From contig NZ_CP129683.1 of assembly GCF_041080835.1 (NCBI RefSeq), forward strand, positions 992,001 to 1,056,000: a stretch of DNA of 64,000 nucleotides, in the 5' to 3' direction. Under the pieces are notes generated by a model that was not told where the DNA came from, did no database searches, and saw nothing but the letters and a program-made list of their open reading frames with translations. Source of the stretch: Bifidobacterium sp. WK012_4_13 (GTDB lineage Bacteria; Actinomycetota; Actinomycetes; Actinomycetales; Bifidobacteriaceae). Of this stretch, positions 16,101 through 24,312 are shown one piece after another. A program made the position numbers and the translations under genes. Within the stretch, counting starts at the first letter, position 1. Every line of letters begins with the position of its first letter.

Positions 16101-16436
16101 CTATCCCCTCGTATCCTCAACTTGAACCTTGAGATTCCACTGTGTGGGTTTCATGCCGCCATCGTACGGTCTAGGATCACCGATCACCTTGTAATCCACC
16201 GTGTCGATCCTGATGGATGCACCACGAATCGAGTGGTAAGCCCATGCGCGGGGGAAATACAGGGTCTTGGCAACTGTGATCCCGTCAGGGCGAATCGATC
16301 CAGTGAGATTATCCTGGTCACCATCGGCAACCAAGACGTTACTCACCGGTGTTTCCGTTGTCGCCCAGACAGCATCACCACCCGGGTCAACACCGGACTT
16401 GACTCGCTCCACCAGCGTGACCGTCTCACCCCTCAT
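16101..16436 (-). CDS. Head closure (stopper) protein
   Basis: The 111-residue beta-barrel-like protein (TVTLVERVKSGVDPGGDAVW; GITVAKTLYFPRAW; IRGASIRIDTVDYKVIGDP) resembles siphophage head closure proteins in length and pattern. It overlaps the upstream adaptor gene by four bases. Confidence 0.7.
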   Translation of the reverse strand: MRGETVTLVERVKSGVDPGGDAVWATTETPVSNVLVADGDQDNLTGSIRPDGITVAKTLYFPRAWAYHSIRGASIRIDTVDYKVIGDPRPYDGGMKPTQWNLKVQVEDTRG

Positions 16437-16819
16437 GCGGCCACGCTCCCATCGGACATGTCAATCGAGAACGCATGCTGCACACCCCTACCCAACCGTT
16501 GCTTCTCGGCCTTGGTCAGATACAGGTCGCCGAGCGGGTTCGCATAGTTGTACGACTCGTTGAACGGACCCGCCGTCTGCTGGGTGGAACTCACACCAAC
16601 ATTGTCGGCACCGATCATGGCACGCTTGACCATCGCACACACAACGCCCGTCAATGTCAACGTGGAAGCGTCAGCATAGTACGGGCAGGTGTCCACGATG
16701 ATCTGGCTGGCATCGGCTATCAGCGTCTCGGCCTGTGTTTTCTCGGCATCGGTCAGAGCATGCCAGCGTGCCTCAAGGTCGGCTGTGGCGGCAAACGGTT
16801 GTGTTGGAATGTCAGCCAT
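16433..16819 (-). CDS. Head-tail adaptor protein (Gp19/Gp15 type)
   Basis: The 128-residue protein (FAATADLEARWHALTDAEKTQAETLIADAS; CAMVKRAMI; NYANPLGDLYLTKAEKQRLG) fits the helical adaptor family bound under the portal in HK97-like phages. The motif with YANP and LYLTKAE near the C-terminus is characteristic. It follows directly after the capsid gene. Confidence 0.8.
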   Translation of the reverse strand: MADIPTQPFAATADLEARWHALTDAEKTQAETLIADASQIIVDTCPYYADASTLTLTGVVCAMVKRAMIGADNVGVSSTQQTAGPFNESYNYANPLGDLYLTKAEKQRLGRGVQHAFSIDMSDGSVAA

Positions 16820-16835
16820 GCTCGCCGCCTCTCAA

Positions 16836-17786
16836 TCAGCCTTGGGTAGCGGGTGCGAGGACGGAAGCGGGATAGCGCTTCGTCTTGTCGGGCTGCACGT
16901 CGTTTATCGGGTTGGCGATCTGGAAGCCGACACGGAAGGTGACGCGCATGGCGACCGAATCCTGCTGCGCGAGATTGAGGATCACCTTGCCGTCGTCATC
17001 TGTGATGACCGCCTGGTCGAGCAGCTTGTAGGTGATGTCCTGGCGGATGCCAACCACGAAGTTCGTCCAGTCGGCGGCAAGCAGGGAGGCGACGGATGAA
17101 TCCCATGCTCCGTTGGTGACCTCGTTCAGGCCGTAGCCGTAGAGAGTCGCTGGATTGCCTTCGGCGAGGGATGGCGCGTAGATGGGCGATCCGTTCGCGT
17201 TGCGGAGTCCGACAAGACGCCAGTTGAAACCTGGGGAGGATGCGAAGCCGTTGGCCGCATAGCCTTCCTCGGCGAGCTGCTGTCCCATCTCAGCGACATT
17301 CTTCGCGAGATCCTTCGCGGTGGATTCGGTGACCACGTTGCCTGCTGCGATGGCTCCGGGGATGATGGCGGTCGGGAAGCTCGCTGGCTTGTCCACGCCG
17401 AACAGTCCCGCCTGGTCGACCTTGTAGCCGATGGCAGCAGCCAGACGCGGCATGACCTCAGGCCAGAGCGGAATCGCCGAATCGTCGATAACCGCCTCTG
17501 GGATGGGGACGATTGCCGCCAGTTCCTCGGCGGTGATGGTCAGCCCGCTCCAAGCCTGCTTGGTGGTCTGCTTGAGACCGGTGTCACCGCCGACCCAGTA
17601 GGCCATGGGCTTGGAATCCAGCACCGGCTGGGTTCTTGTGCGCGTGGACATGGGGATCTGGCGTGCGCGTGTGAGCAGCACGGAAGACTTGGGTGCGTCC
17701 TGGATGATCTGCGTGGCGTACTCGGTTGGGATGAGTCCCCCGCCTAGGTCGCCGCTGGAAATGATGTCGTTTACTTCAGATGCCAT
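16836..17786 (-). CDS. Major capsid protein, HK97 fold
   Basis: The 316-residue protein (SGDLGGGLIPTEYATQIIQD; STRTRTQPVLDSKPMAYWVG; ITAEELAAIVPIPEAVIDD; KVDQAGLFGVDKP) has the HK97-type capsid pattern of N-arm, E-loop and P-domain spine helix. It is short for the fold and has no N-terminal delta domain, consistent with the separate scaffold gene just upstream. It forms the icosahedral shell. Confidence 0.9.
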   Translation of the reverse strand: MASEVNDIISSGDLGGGLIPTEYATQIIQDAPKSSVLLTRARQIPMSTRTRTQPVLDSKPMAYWVGGDTGLKQTTKQAWSGLTITAEELAAIVPIPEAVIDDSAIPLWPEVMPRLAAAIGYKVDQAGLFGVDKPASFPTAIIPGAIAAGNVVTESTAKDLAKNVAEMGQQLAEEGYAANGFASSPGFNWRLVGLRNANGSPIYAPSLAEGNPATLYGYGLNEVTNGAWDSSVASLLAADWTNFVVGIRQDITYKLLDQAVITDDDGKVILNLAQQDSVAMRVTFRVGFQIANPINDVQPDKTKRYPASVLAPATQG

Positions 17787-17795
17787 GAGGGTATC

Positions 17796-18272
17796 TCACT
17801 TTCTTTTGAAAGATTCACGCAGCCAGTCGCCTTGACCGGCCGCAGGGTTTTGGGGTTGCCTATCGACTCCGAAGGCTATGGGAGCCTGAGGTTTCTTGGA
17901 GAGGAATGTCTTGAGGGATTCGGCGTGCGCCTGGATCTCCTCGAGCGTTGAGCCTCGCAGCACGTCGGTCGGAACGCCGGTGTCCTTTGAGACCTGCGCC
18001 TTCCATTGGGACTGCCGTTCCTTCGCCTTGTAGGAGCCGAGTTCGCGTTCCAGCTTCTCGGAACGGGCCTGCAGCTTCTCCTGCTCGCTCATGCGGGACT
18101 GCTTCAACGATTCAAGCTCGTCGGCCGCAGCCTTGTTCTCCTTGGCACGCTGCTCCCATTTGCGAGATTCGGCCTTCCAGTCTGGCTCTGCCTTGCCTTC
18201 GTCGCCGTGCGGCGGTGCAGGCTTGGGAGTCTCAACTCCGGTCTTGTCTTCCACAGATGCGTCATCTGCCAT
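17796..18272 (-). CDS. Capsid scaffold protein
   Basis: The 158-residue protein begins at the ATG at 18272 with GGAG in position. It is highly charged: an acidic, proline-containing N-terminus, then a long predicted coiled coil (about residues 40-105, rich in E, K, Q). The C-terminal region contains VPTDVLRGSTLEEIQAHAESLKTFL, a segment common to scaffolding proteins of this class, and ends with a basic FKRK. Its position just before the capsid gene agrees. Confidence 0.88.
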   Translation of the reverse strand: MADDASVEDKTGVETPKPAPPHGDEGKAEPDWKAESRKWEQRAKENKAAADELESLKQSRMSEQEKLQARSEKLERELGSYKAKERQSQWKAQVSKDTGVPTDVLRGSTLEEIQAHAESLKTFLSKKPQAPIAFGVDRQPQNPAAGQGDWLRESFKRK

Positions 18273-18304
18273 TTGCTCTCCATTCTGTTGAACGCCGTGC
18301 GGCA

Positions 18305-18336
18305 TTAAAAAACCGCCCCGTGCGGAGCGGCCAAAA
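18305..18336 (-). terminator. Intrinsic terminator between MuF and scaffold genes
   Basis: Read leftwards, CCGCTCC pairs with GGGGCGG around a GCAC loop and TTTTTT follows. It may lower read-through from the terminase/portal genes, implying another promoter for capsid and tail genes. Confidence 0.85.
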
Positions 18337-18348
18337 AATTGATAAGGA

Positions 18349-19092
18349 TCATGCAGTATGAACGGTGTCACCGTCAGTGAAACTGTGCGGGAACAGGATG
18401 CGCATGTTCGAAAGGATCTGTTCCTGCTGGGGATGCTCGCCCAGACCTTCTCGGGCCTGAAGATACTGTGAATACATGCCTTCGGGGTCATAGCCCTCGA
18501 TGTGGGCGGTTTCCCGATCCCATTCGGGCACTATCTGGCAGTGGCAGTCGTTATGCCATTCACTGAACTCGCCTGCGGACTTCTCGGAATGGTAGACGAA
18601 TCCTCGCGATGCGAGCATCGAGCAGAACGCGCACGTCCGCATTCCGCTTGGCACGCGCGCATATCGCGGCTTCGCCGAATCAAGTCTGACGTTCTGTGCG
18701 ATGGTCTCGCGTCCGGAATACTGGATCCAACGGTTCAGCGCACCATCCATAAACTGCGCCATGTCGCTGGCATTGCCGTCGAAAAGCTTTCCTGCCTGCC
18801 AGCGAACGGTTTTACCCACCGCGTCCGCACTGTAAGGGTCGCTGGAAATCGGATCGAAGCTGCCATCGACCTGCTGCGAGCGAACCTGCTCGTACCATTC
18901 GGCTGCCGCCGCTGCCGCAACATTCCCATACTTGCTCACCAATGCTGGAATAGCGTCAAGCAGCAGGTCGCGCTGCCACTCCGGACTCATTCCCTGCAGA
19001 GACTGGAATAGCGTCTGCATCTCCCGCTGCGCCAGTCTGACCGCCTGGAGCTGCGCCTGGTTGAGTCGATTCACGTCCGCTCTCGTCGTCAT
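18349..19092 (-). CDS. MuF-like minor head protein
   Basis: About 247 residues from the ATG at 19092. The C-terminal half carries the MuF-type zinc-binding motif: CAFCSMLASRGFVY, then EWHNDCHCQIVPEW. The N-terminal half is helical (QAQLQAVRLAQREMQTLFQ). MuF proteins are minor head components injected with or packaged beside DNA. The chosen start overlaps the portal gene by 137 bases, which is long; a start further in is possible. Confidence 0.85.
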   Translation of the reverse strand: MTTRADVNRLNQAQLQAVRLAQREMQTLFQSLQGMSPEWQRDLLLDAIPALVSKYGNVAAAAAAEWYEQVRSQQVDGSFDPISSDPYSADAVGKTVRWQAGKLFDGNASDMAQFMDGALNRWIQYSGRETIAQNVRLDSAKPRYARVPSGMRTCAFCSMLASRGFVYHSEKSAGEFSEWHNDCHCQIVPEWDRETAHIEGYDPEGMYSQYLQAREGLGEHPQQEQILSNMRILFPHSFTDGDTVHTA

Positions 19093-20494
19093 GTGCCGCC
19101 CCCAGCAGCTTGTCCAAGGTCGAGGACGCCTGATTCCTGCGAACCGTGGAAAGAATGGAATCGATGTCCTTCTGGTCAAAACCTGCGTAGCGCCATCCAA
19201 CCTCGGACTGTGCGAACTCAGGAGAGACGCCAGCTATTTTGCTGAACGCGTCCGCACGGGCGGCGTCCGATATCTCTCGCGTCGGCGACCAGATGGGACG
19301 TATTGCCTTCAGGTCGTCCGGCACCTGTTGCAGTCCTTCGCGAAGGCACACTGCCATGGTGACGGCATCCTTGACGGAGCGGCCGAACCTGATGTTCTGC
19401 CGGTCAGCCTCGCGCGTGAGCTTTCGCTCGGCGACCGACATGGCTTCGGCGGATGTCGGATTCTGCGTGATGATGCCCAGATCACTCACGGGAATGTTCG
19501 TCTCCGAGGAAACCATGAGCGCTATCGTCTTCAGCATGTCGCTGTGTGGCTGCATGGAGGCCTGCTGGATCTGCTGCAGATCCGGCTTGTCGCCATCCTC
19601 GTCCTTGCTTATCGAATTGATGGCGCTGATCAGCGAAGACCAGGTGTCCTTGCTGAACGCATCCTTGGAAGCACCAAGGAACCAGAGCTTGGGAACCGCA
19701 TAGAATTCTGCGGACGCCTCCATGCGCACGATCGTCCGGAATCCGATATCGGTGAGTGACATGAGTGGTCGGCTCACGCGCGAGCGCCCGAACGGGCGAT
19801 TCAGCTGAGCGTCATAGCACAAAGGCACGATGGTAGGCCTGCCGAAGTTCGACTGCGACTTCACCGCAGACCATCCAGAACCATTCCTGACGCATGTGTA
19901 GAGGCAGTCAGGCAGCCACACGTTGAATCCCGTGATCGACCCATACTCGTCGTCACTCGTGATCGTCAGCGCAGAGGAAATCCGATTATGCCTGCGATCC
20001 CAGATAGCCGCCGACCAGTCCGCAGAACGCGGGATGATGACCATGCGGCTTGGATCGTCCTCGTCGGCGGAAACGGTCAGGAACGCACAGGAATGCGTGT
20101 ATGCACTCGAAATGGCTTCAGGAATGACCGCATCAAGCGCATTGTCGTCACACAGATCGCCAACGCCATGACCGTCCGAACCATCGCCAAACGAGAAACC
20201 CTCGAATACACTCAGGTCAGCCAGCGAGCGCACGGCCTTGGCAGGCCATCCAATCATCGCGTCAACATTGCTCTTAATTCTGTCGGGTATGGAAATGCCA
20301 AAATCCTTGAACCGATAGTGCGCGTCTACATACTGAGAACGAATCAGATTGTGCGGATACTTGTCCGCCCAGACCTTCAGCAAGGCCTGAATGACCGGCA
20401 GGTCCTCGGAATCCACGCCACTGATGGAATTCAATGACACGGATTCGATGGCAAGGAACGACTTACCGGTGGACGTTGTCATATTCGCTGCCAT
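18956..20494 (-). CDS. Portal protein (SPP1 gp6 type)
   Basis: The 512-residue protein starts at an ATG that overlaps the terminase stop (TGATG). It has the typical portal signatures: WADKYPHNLIRSQYVDAHYRFKD near residue 45, PDRIKSNVDAMIGWPAKAVRSLADL, PFGRSRVSRPLMSLTD, and late TSAEAMSVAERKLTREADR. Portals form the dodecameric DNA channel at one vertex. The C-terminal 60 residues are Gly/Ala-rich and poorly ordered. Confidence 0.9.
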   Translation of the reverse strand: MAANMTTSTGKSFLAIESVSLNSISGVDSEDLPVIQALLKVWADKYPHNLIRSQYVDAHYRFKDFGISIPDRIKSNVDAMIGWPAKAVRSLADLSVFEGFSFGDGSDGHGVGDLCDDNALDAVIPEAISSAYTHSCAFLTVSADEDDPSRMVIIPRSADWSAAIWDRRHNRISSALTITSDDEYGSITGFNVWLPDCLYTCVRNGSGWSAVKSQSNFGRPTIVPLCYDAQLNRPFGRSRVSRPLMSLTDIGFRTIVRMEASAEFYAVPKLWFLGASKDAFSKDTWSSLISAINSISKDEDGDKPDLQQIQQASMQPHSDMLKTIALMVSSETNIPVSDLGIITQNPTSAEAMSVAERKLTREADRQNIRFGRSVKDAVTMAVCLREGLQQVPDDLKAIRPIWSPTREISDAARADAFSKIAGVSPEFAQSEVGWRYAGFDQKDIDSILSTVRRNQASSTLDKLLGAAHDDESGRESTQPGAAPGGQTGAAGDADAIPVSAGNESGVAARPAA

Positions 20495-21933
20495 CAGACC
20501 ATCACCTGCTGCTTTCTTCCCGGATGCCGTCTGCTCGTGAACGCTCCATGCAGGGCAAGCGTGCATGCCACCAGTGGGGAAATGTCCACGTCACTGCCTT
20601 TCTTGTTCCAGCCGAACGCGCCGCTGTTGCCGATGTTTCGAATCGTTGCACCCTGCACCGCAAGTGCCAGGGGTTTCTGCTCGTCGTCAGAGAAATGGTG
20701 GAGACTGCCTTGGGCGAGCATGTCCTGGAATCGACCGCACGCCTGTCCCATGTCCGACGCGCTCGCAATCGTGACGCGCACATGACGCGATTTGAGTTCG
20801 GGAAGCAGCACCATCGCCGGAGACTGCCCGTCGATGACCACTGCCGCGGCTTTCATCCATCGGCTTGCCACCCATTCGGCAGCCCAGGCCGTGCCCGCAT
20901 GAGCGGGATCCTTGAATTCGGCAAGTTCGATGTGTGCCGACCCATCCGAATACTTGACGCATGCTCCAATAGCTAGGGACGAACGGTCGGGCGACATGTC
21001 CAGCGCGAACGAGGGAATCCCGCCATTCGCACGATCCTTCACCGCTCCATGCGCCCAGGCTTCGGCGTCGATGGCCGACGAAGAGACGTTCTCATCCCAG
21101 ATGCCGAGTCCCTCGCGACGGAACGAATCATCACCAAGCTGCTTCTTCATGCGAAGCATGGACGATTCGCTCGTGCGGGAAGGATAGGAAGGATTGGCCT
21201 TGCGCCACTGGCTGCGATCCTCGGAATCAGCATCCCTATCAGCGCCAAACTCCACATAGAGCATGTCGTCGGCACCCTTGAGAGCCTCCTGGCGACGCGA
21301 CTGGAACACCTCGCTCGGATCGCTCGGCTTCGGTGGCGTCCCCATCATGATTATCAGTGAATTCGCAGCCGTGTTCGTCGCAGGGATCATGTCATCCAAC
21401 GCCTTCTCGGTAAGGATCTGGCCTTCGTCGAAGACCTCGATGTCCACATCGTCAAAACCACGTCCAAAACCCGATTCGCGAGCGCCGAACAGGATGCGCG
21501 AGCCGTTCATGAACTCGATCTCCTGCTGGCCGTTAGCCTGCCGGACCACGCGAACATATTTGGCTATCGTCTTGCGGCGAGCCAATCCCTGCATGCTCTT
21601 GAACGTCTCATCCGATGTGCGAGTGCGATGGGCGGTCCACAGTGTCTTCAATCCGGGGAAAAGAATCGAAAGCATGAAGATCATCGTGCCGATGGTGAAC
21701 GTTTTGCCCACCTGACGGCAGATGGAGATGATCACGCCCCCGATGCCAGCCGCATACAGGCCGTTCGAACGCTTGCCCAGAAGACATGCACCGAGCCCGT
21801 TCTGCCAGTCATCGTATTCGATGCCGCAGGAGGCGGCAAGCTTTCGCACGGCAGGCCAACCAGTGGAGACGATGCCCTTGGGAAGGATCAGATGCTTGGC
21901 AAGCTCAGATATTCTCCGCGTCGAACTCGCCAT
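20494..21933 (-). CDS. Terminase large subunit
   Basis: The protein has 479 residues from the ATG at 21933, with GGGAG as ribosome site. The ATPase half shows a Walker A-like CRQVGKT, Walker B EVFDEGQ, and the coupling motif IIMMGTPPK. The nuclease half has acidic residues in FALDMSPDRSS, VVIDGQSPA and KGSDVDISPL, as expected for an RNase H-like fold. It packages the genome into the prohead. It overlaps the stop of the preceding small gene by 29 bases. Confidence 0.93.
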   Translation of the reverse strand: MASSTRRISELAKHLILPKGIVSTGWPAVRKLAASCGIEYDDWQNGLGACLLGKRSNGLYAAGIGGVIISICRQVGKTFTIGTMIFMLSILFPGLKTLWTAHRTRTSDETFKSMQGLARRKTIAKYVRVVRQANGQQEIEFMNGSRILFGARESGFGRGFDDVDIEVFDEGQILTEKALDDMIPATNTAANSLIIMMGTPPKPSDPSEVFQSRRQEALKGADDMLYVEFGADRDADSEDRSQWRKANPSYPSRTSESSMLRMKKQLGDDSFRREGLGIWDENVSSSAIDAEAWAHGAVKDRANGGIPSFALDMSPDRSSLAIGACVKYSDGSAHIELAEFKDPAHAGTAWAAEWVASRWMKAAAVVIDGQSPAMVLLPELKSRHVRVTIASASDMGQACGRFQDMLAQGSLHHFSDDEQKPLALAVQGATIRNIGNSGAFGWNKKGSDVDISPLVACTLALHGAFTSRRHPGRKQQVMV

Positions 21934-22138
21934 CGGCACTCCCGTCCAAATCGTCCAGAGGCTCCTTCTCCGCATCCTCAAGCTGGTTGATTTCCTTCGC
22001 CACGTCAGAAAGACGCTTCGTCAGAGCAGCCAGGTCACGCGGGGAAGTCTTCTCGTCGAACACGGCAAGCTCCAGACGATGCTTCATGCGCTTCAGAAGT
22101 TCAACATAGGAGCCTTCAGCGGCTTCGGAATCTGCCAC
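21905..22138 (-). CDS. Putative terminase small subunit
   Basis: This 77-residue helical and acidic protein contains LLKRMKHRLELAVFDEK and SPRDLAALTKRLSDVAKEINQLE. Proteins with this pattern are common directly upstream of large terminases in actinophages and are usually named small terminases. No DNA-binding motif is certain, so the function is inferred from position. Confidence 0.65.
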   Translation of the reverse strand: MADSEAAEGSYVELLKRMKHRLELAVFDEKTSPRDLAALTKRLSDVAKEINQLEDAEKEPLDDLDGSADGEFDAENI

Positions 22139-22255
22139 CGTGGAACTCCTAACTCATGAAAGCCTCCCTAGGGCCGTGTGGAAAAATGTGGGGAGATTTT
22201 GGCTCTATGCACTGTGGGGGGCCAGCCGCGTGGGGGCAGGTGGGCCTCCCCTGGG
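22139..22255. other. G-rich gap between HNH and terminase genes, candidate packaging (cos) region
   Basis: This 117-base noncoding stretch has runs of G on the plus strand. In phages with an HNH gene beside the terminase, the cohesive-end site often lies in such a position. No defined cos sequence can be recognised by eye. Confidence 0.35.
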
Positions 22256-22585
22256 TCACCATTCGCTCGTTCGGAACGGGATCGAGGTTGGCCTTATGCC
22301 ATTGCCTTTGATCGCGTTCTGTGCCCATTGCTGACTCTTGTTGCTCTTCATCTGATTGCAGCATCTGTGCGTCAGCTGCACGTTGTGCCAGTCCGTTGGC
22401 GATCCACCTCGTGATACTGGTATGATCTCGTCCACTTCTGCGCTCCATGGATTTGGAGTTCGCAACGTTTTATCTACTGGTTTGCCGCATATGGCGCACA
22501 CATCGTATGCTGCCATGACTCTTGCCCGTATTGCTCTGCGTCTCGCGCCGTTGGCGGTACGGGGGTTGCGCTTGGCAGGGGTCAC
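22256..22585 (-). CDS. HNH endonuclease
   Basis: The 109-residue protein starts at a GTG (22585) overlapping the stop of the preceding small gene. It contains a zinc-type HNH domain: CAICGKPVDK, the core VDEIIPVSRGGSPTDWHNVQLTHRCCNQMKS, with a second cysteine pair replaced by the HRCCN segment. HNH proteins beside the terminase support DNA packaging in many siphophages. The frame extends upstream, but the extension overlaps a better gene. Confidence 0.88.
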   Translation of the reverse strand: MTPAKRNPRTANGARRRAIRARVMAAYDVCAICGKPVDKTLRTPNPWSAEVDEIIPVSRGGSPTDWHNVQLTHRCCNQMKSNKSQQWAQNAIKGNGIRPTSIPFRTSEW

Positions 22586-22755
22586 TGCTCGGGGGCTTTT
22601 TCGCTGACGTATTCCCACGTGCCCTTGGGATAGGCTGCGATGGTCTGGAAGTGCCGACCCCATACTGTTAGGAGGCCGGTCTCCTTGTTGACCCGGTATC
22701 CTTTCGCGTCGTGGAGGATAGTTGGTTCTGAATCGGAGTGCATGACGATGAACAT
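22582..22755 (-). CDS. Small phage protein of 57 residues
   Basis: Start ATG at 22755 with GAGG six bases upstream; stop overlaps the HNH start. The sequence includes DAKGYRVNKETGLLTVWGRHFQTI and ends YVSEKAPEQ. No domain is recognised. The tight overlap (TGA/GTG) makes it likely to be real and first in the late operon. Confidence 0.7.
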   Translation of the reverse strand: MFIVMHSDSEPTILHDAKGYRVNKETGLLTVWGRHFQTIAAYPKGTWEYVSEKAPEQ

Positions 22756-22898
22756 GAGGGGCCTCTTTTATAATCGGTTGTAAAAGTAATGATGCTCTGC
22801 TCATGTCTGCCACTGTGTGGCGTGCTGGGATGTGGCATGGCAGAGCAAGTGTTATTGCGGATGTATCCTTGTTCCTTGAGAGATTGGAAGGCTGCATC

Positions 22899-23180
22899 AT
22901 GTGGGATCAGATACTGGGAACATATTTAATAGCGACGATTATCGGGATACTGTTGTTCGTACTTTGGTGGGTATTCCTGTATTTCTTCTTAAGTGCCGTG
23001 ATAAGACGCGGCATTGATAAATCGGTTCTACGGGATCAGACCGATGAGCTTGAGGAATATCATCGCAACATGCTCTCGCTTGAGTCGCAGAAGGTTGAGC
23101 TCCTGAAATATCAGCGCCAGCAAGATCGGTCTGCTCCACAAGAAACCATGTCATATCCACCAATCCAGCAGACGAACTAA
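22899..23180 (+). CDS. Small single-pass membrane protein, probable cargo
   Basis: The 93-residue protein (start ATG at 22899; GGAAGG upstream) begins MWDQILGTYLIATIIGILL and has one long hydrophobic region to about residue 34. A charged helix with coiled-coil character follows (DQTDELEEYHRNMLSLESQKVELL) and a Pro/Gln-rich end. It reads opposite to the late operon from a shared upstream region. The layout fits phage proteins that act at the membrane, such as exclusion factors, but nothing identifies it. Confidence 0.65.
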   Translation: MWDQILGTYLIATIIGILLFVLWWVFLYFFLSAVIRRGIDKSVLRDQTDELEEYHRNMLSLESQKVELLKYQRQQDRSAPQETMSYPPIQQTN

Positions 23181-23384
23181 GTATGTTGCCTGATGGTGAA
23201 AGGTTGTAAAGGCCACCAGGCAAGTATTGTGCAGGCAGAGGCTTGGATACTCTCAGGGAGTATCGCATTTCAGCTTGCCTGCCTATACCGTTCCGCACTG
23301 CTGTGTCAATGCTTCGCGGCGACATGCGTCCCAGCGCACCGGAACGTGTCTACGTTGGCAGCACATCACAGTCGTGTTGCCCAG
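23181..23384. other. Noncoding region with nested stems
   Basis: Three separate paired structures follow each other: TTGCCTG (23186) with CAGGCAA (23217); GCAGGCA (23231) with TGCCTGC (23276) enclosing GATACTC (23246) with GAGTATC (23258); and CGTTCCG (23289) with CGGAACG near 23340. No convincing gene is present. The structures suggest RNA, possibly decayed tRNA genes or an RNA of unknown type. Confidence 0.5.
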
Positions 23385-23455
23385 TTCCCAGACAAGGATT
23401 CGAACCTCGATTTGATGATTCAGAGTCACCCATGCTGCCATTGCATCATCTGGGA
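23385..23455 (-). tRNA. Phage-borne tRNA-Gln (CUG anticodon)
   Basis: The minus strand folds as a full cloverleaf: acceptor TCCCAGA/TCTGGGA (7 pairs), D stem ATGC/GCAT with GG in the loop, anticodon stem GGTGA/TCATC with loop CTCTGAA (anticodon CTG), a 4-nt variable loop, and T arm CGAGG TTCGAAT CCTTG. The discriminator is A. CCA is not encoded. It lies inside the prophage between cargo genes and would read CAG codons. Confidence 0.85.
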
Positions 23456-23539
23456 ATGTTTGCCGCCCGCTATGTGACGGCAAGAATAAGCCCCGCCGCG
23501 CTTTGCGTGATGAGGTGAGTATATGTAAATCGAAATGTG

Positions 23540-24193
23540 TTAATAGTTCTGCGGTTGTGTTTTCCGGCGCTGTTCTCTAAGCTCGCGTCGCTTCTGAATA
23601 GCGATGGGCTGCTGATACACATAATCAAGTAGAGTGTCCAGGAATCCGAGGATGTCGGATGCGTCGTTCTCATCCACGGGGGTTCCGAGATCGCCGTGAG
23701 CCATGTCATTGCCCAAGAATCGAATCTCATGCGCCTCGTCTTTGAGCTGGCTCGTAATGATGTTGTCATCAGCCATCTTCTCGATGTCGCCATAGAGATT
23801 GTTGGTATGAATGCCCTTGTCTTTGGCTATTGCTTGGACTGTTGTCCTGGCAAGAAGGACAGCAGCACGGTTGGCATTGATGGAGAAACATGCATACGCC
23901 TCGGAAGCAGCAGAAGCAATGTTGTTTGGCACGTCTTCGTACTCCTTCCATTTCGATTTCTCCGGAAGCCAAGACTCATTTTTAGAGTACTTGGAGTATC
24001 TGGTGAACGCTTCTTCATTGCTGGTGAGAGAACCTGTCTGATTGTTCACTCGGTCTGCGAGGATTACGTTAGGGTAACCACATGAATCACACTCGCAGAA
24101 TGCGTAGATCCGGTTGTCGTCCGCTTTTTTAGCCTCGCGAATTTGTGTCATGTGTGCGTCGTGTTGGCAGTGCCAGCAAATTCTATTAGCCAT
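23540..24193 (-). CDS. DUF4145 protein with N-terminal zinc ribbon
   Basis: The 217-residue protein starts with two Cys pairs (CWHCQH, then CECDSCGY) that look like a zinc ribbon. The C-terminal half matches DUF4145: AVLLARTTVQAIAKDKGI, DEAHEIRFLGNDMAHGD and ILGFLDTLLDYVYQQP. This helical domain is found alone or fused to nucleases and restriction-type enzymes. Its role here is unknown. A terminator precedes the gene, so it has its own promoter and is probably cargo outside the early and late operons. Confidence 0.82.
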   Translation of the reverse strand: MANRICWHCQHDAHMTQIREAKKADDNRIYAFCECDSCGYPNVILADRVNNQTGSLTSNEEAFTRYSKYSKNESWLPEKSKWKEYEDVPNNIASAASEAYACFSINANRAAVLLARTTVQAIAKDKGIHTNNLYGDIEKMADDNIITSQLKDEAHEIRFLGNDMAHGDLGTPVDENDASDILGFLDTLLDYVYQQPIAIQKRRELREQRRKTQPQNY

Positions 24194-24217
24194 AGAGCAA
24201 TATTACATCCGGATATG

Positions 24218-24243
24218 CGAAAGGCCCGGCGTTAACCGAGCCC
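24218..24243 (-). terminator. Terminator of the early operon
   Basis: Read leftwards, GGCTCGG pairs with CCGGGCC around TTAACG, followed by TTTCG. It lies after the last early gene (24313) and before the DUF4145 gene. Confidence 0.65.
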
Positions 24244-24312
24244 CTGCATACAAATTCATCAACCATATCAATAATGATGGCCACACTTGAGTTTGTCAAA
24301 TTTTGGCCACAG

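Noticed and set aside
22586..22900. Upstream extension of the HNH frame
   Set aside because: It covers the 57-residue gene, which has a proper ribosome site and an overlapping stop; the HNH domain starts after the GTG at 22585.
22939..23325. 128-codon leftward frame across the structured region
   Set aside because: It is antisense to the membrane protein gene and crosses the stem structures; composition is shadow-like.
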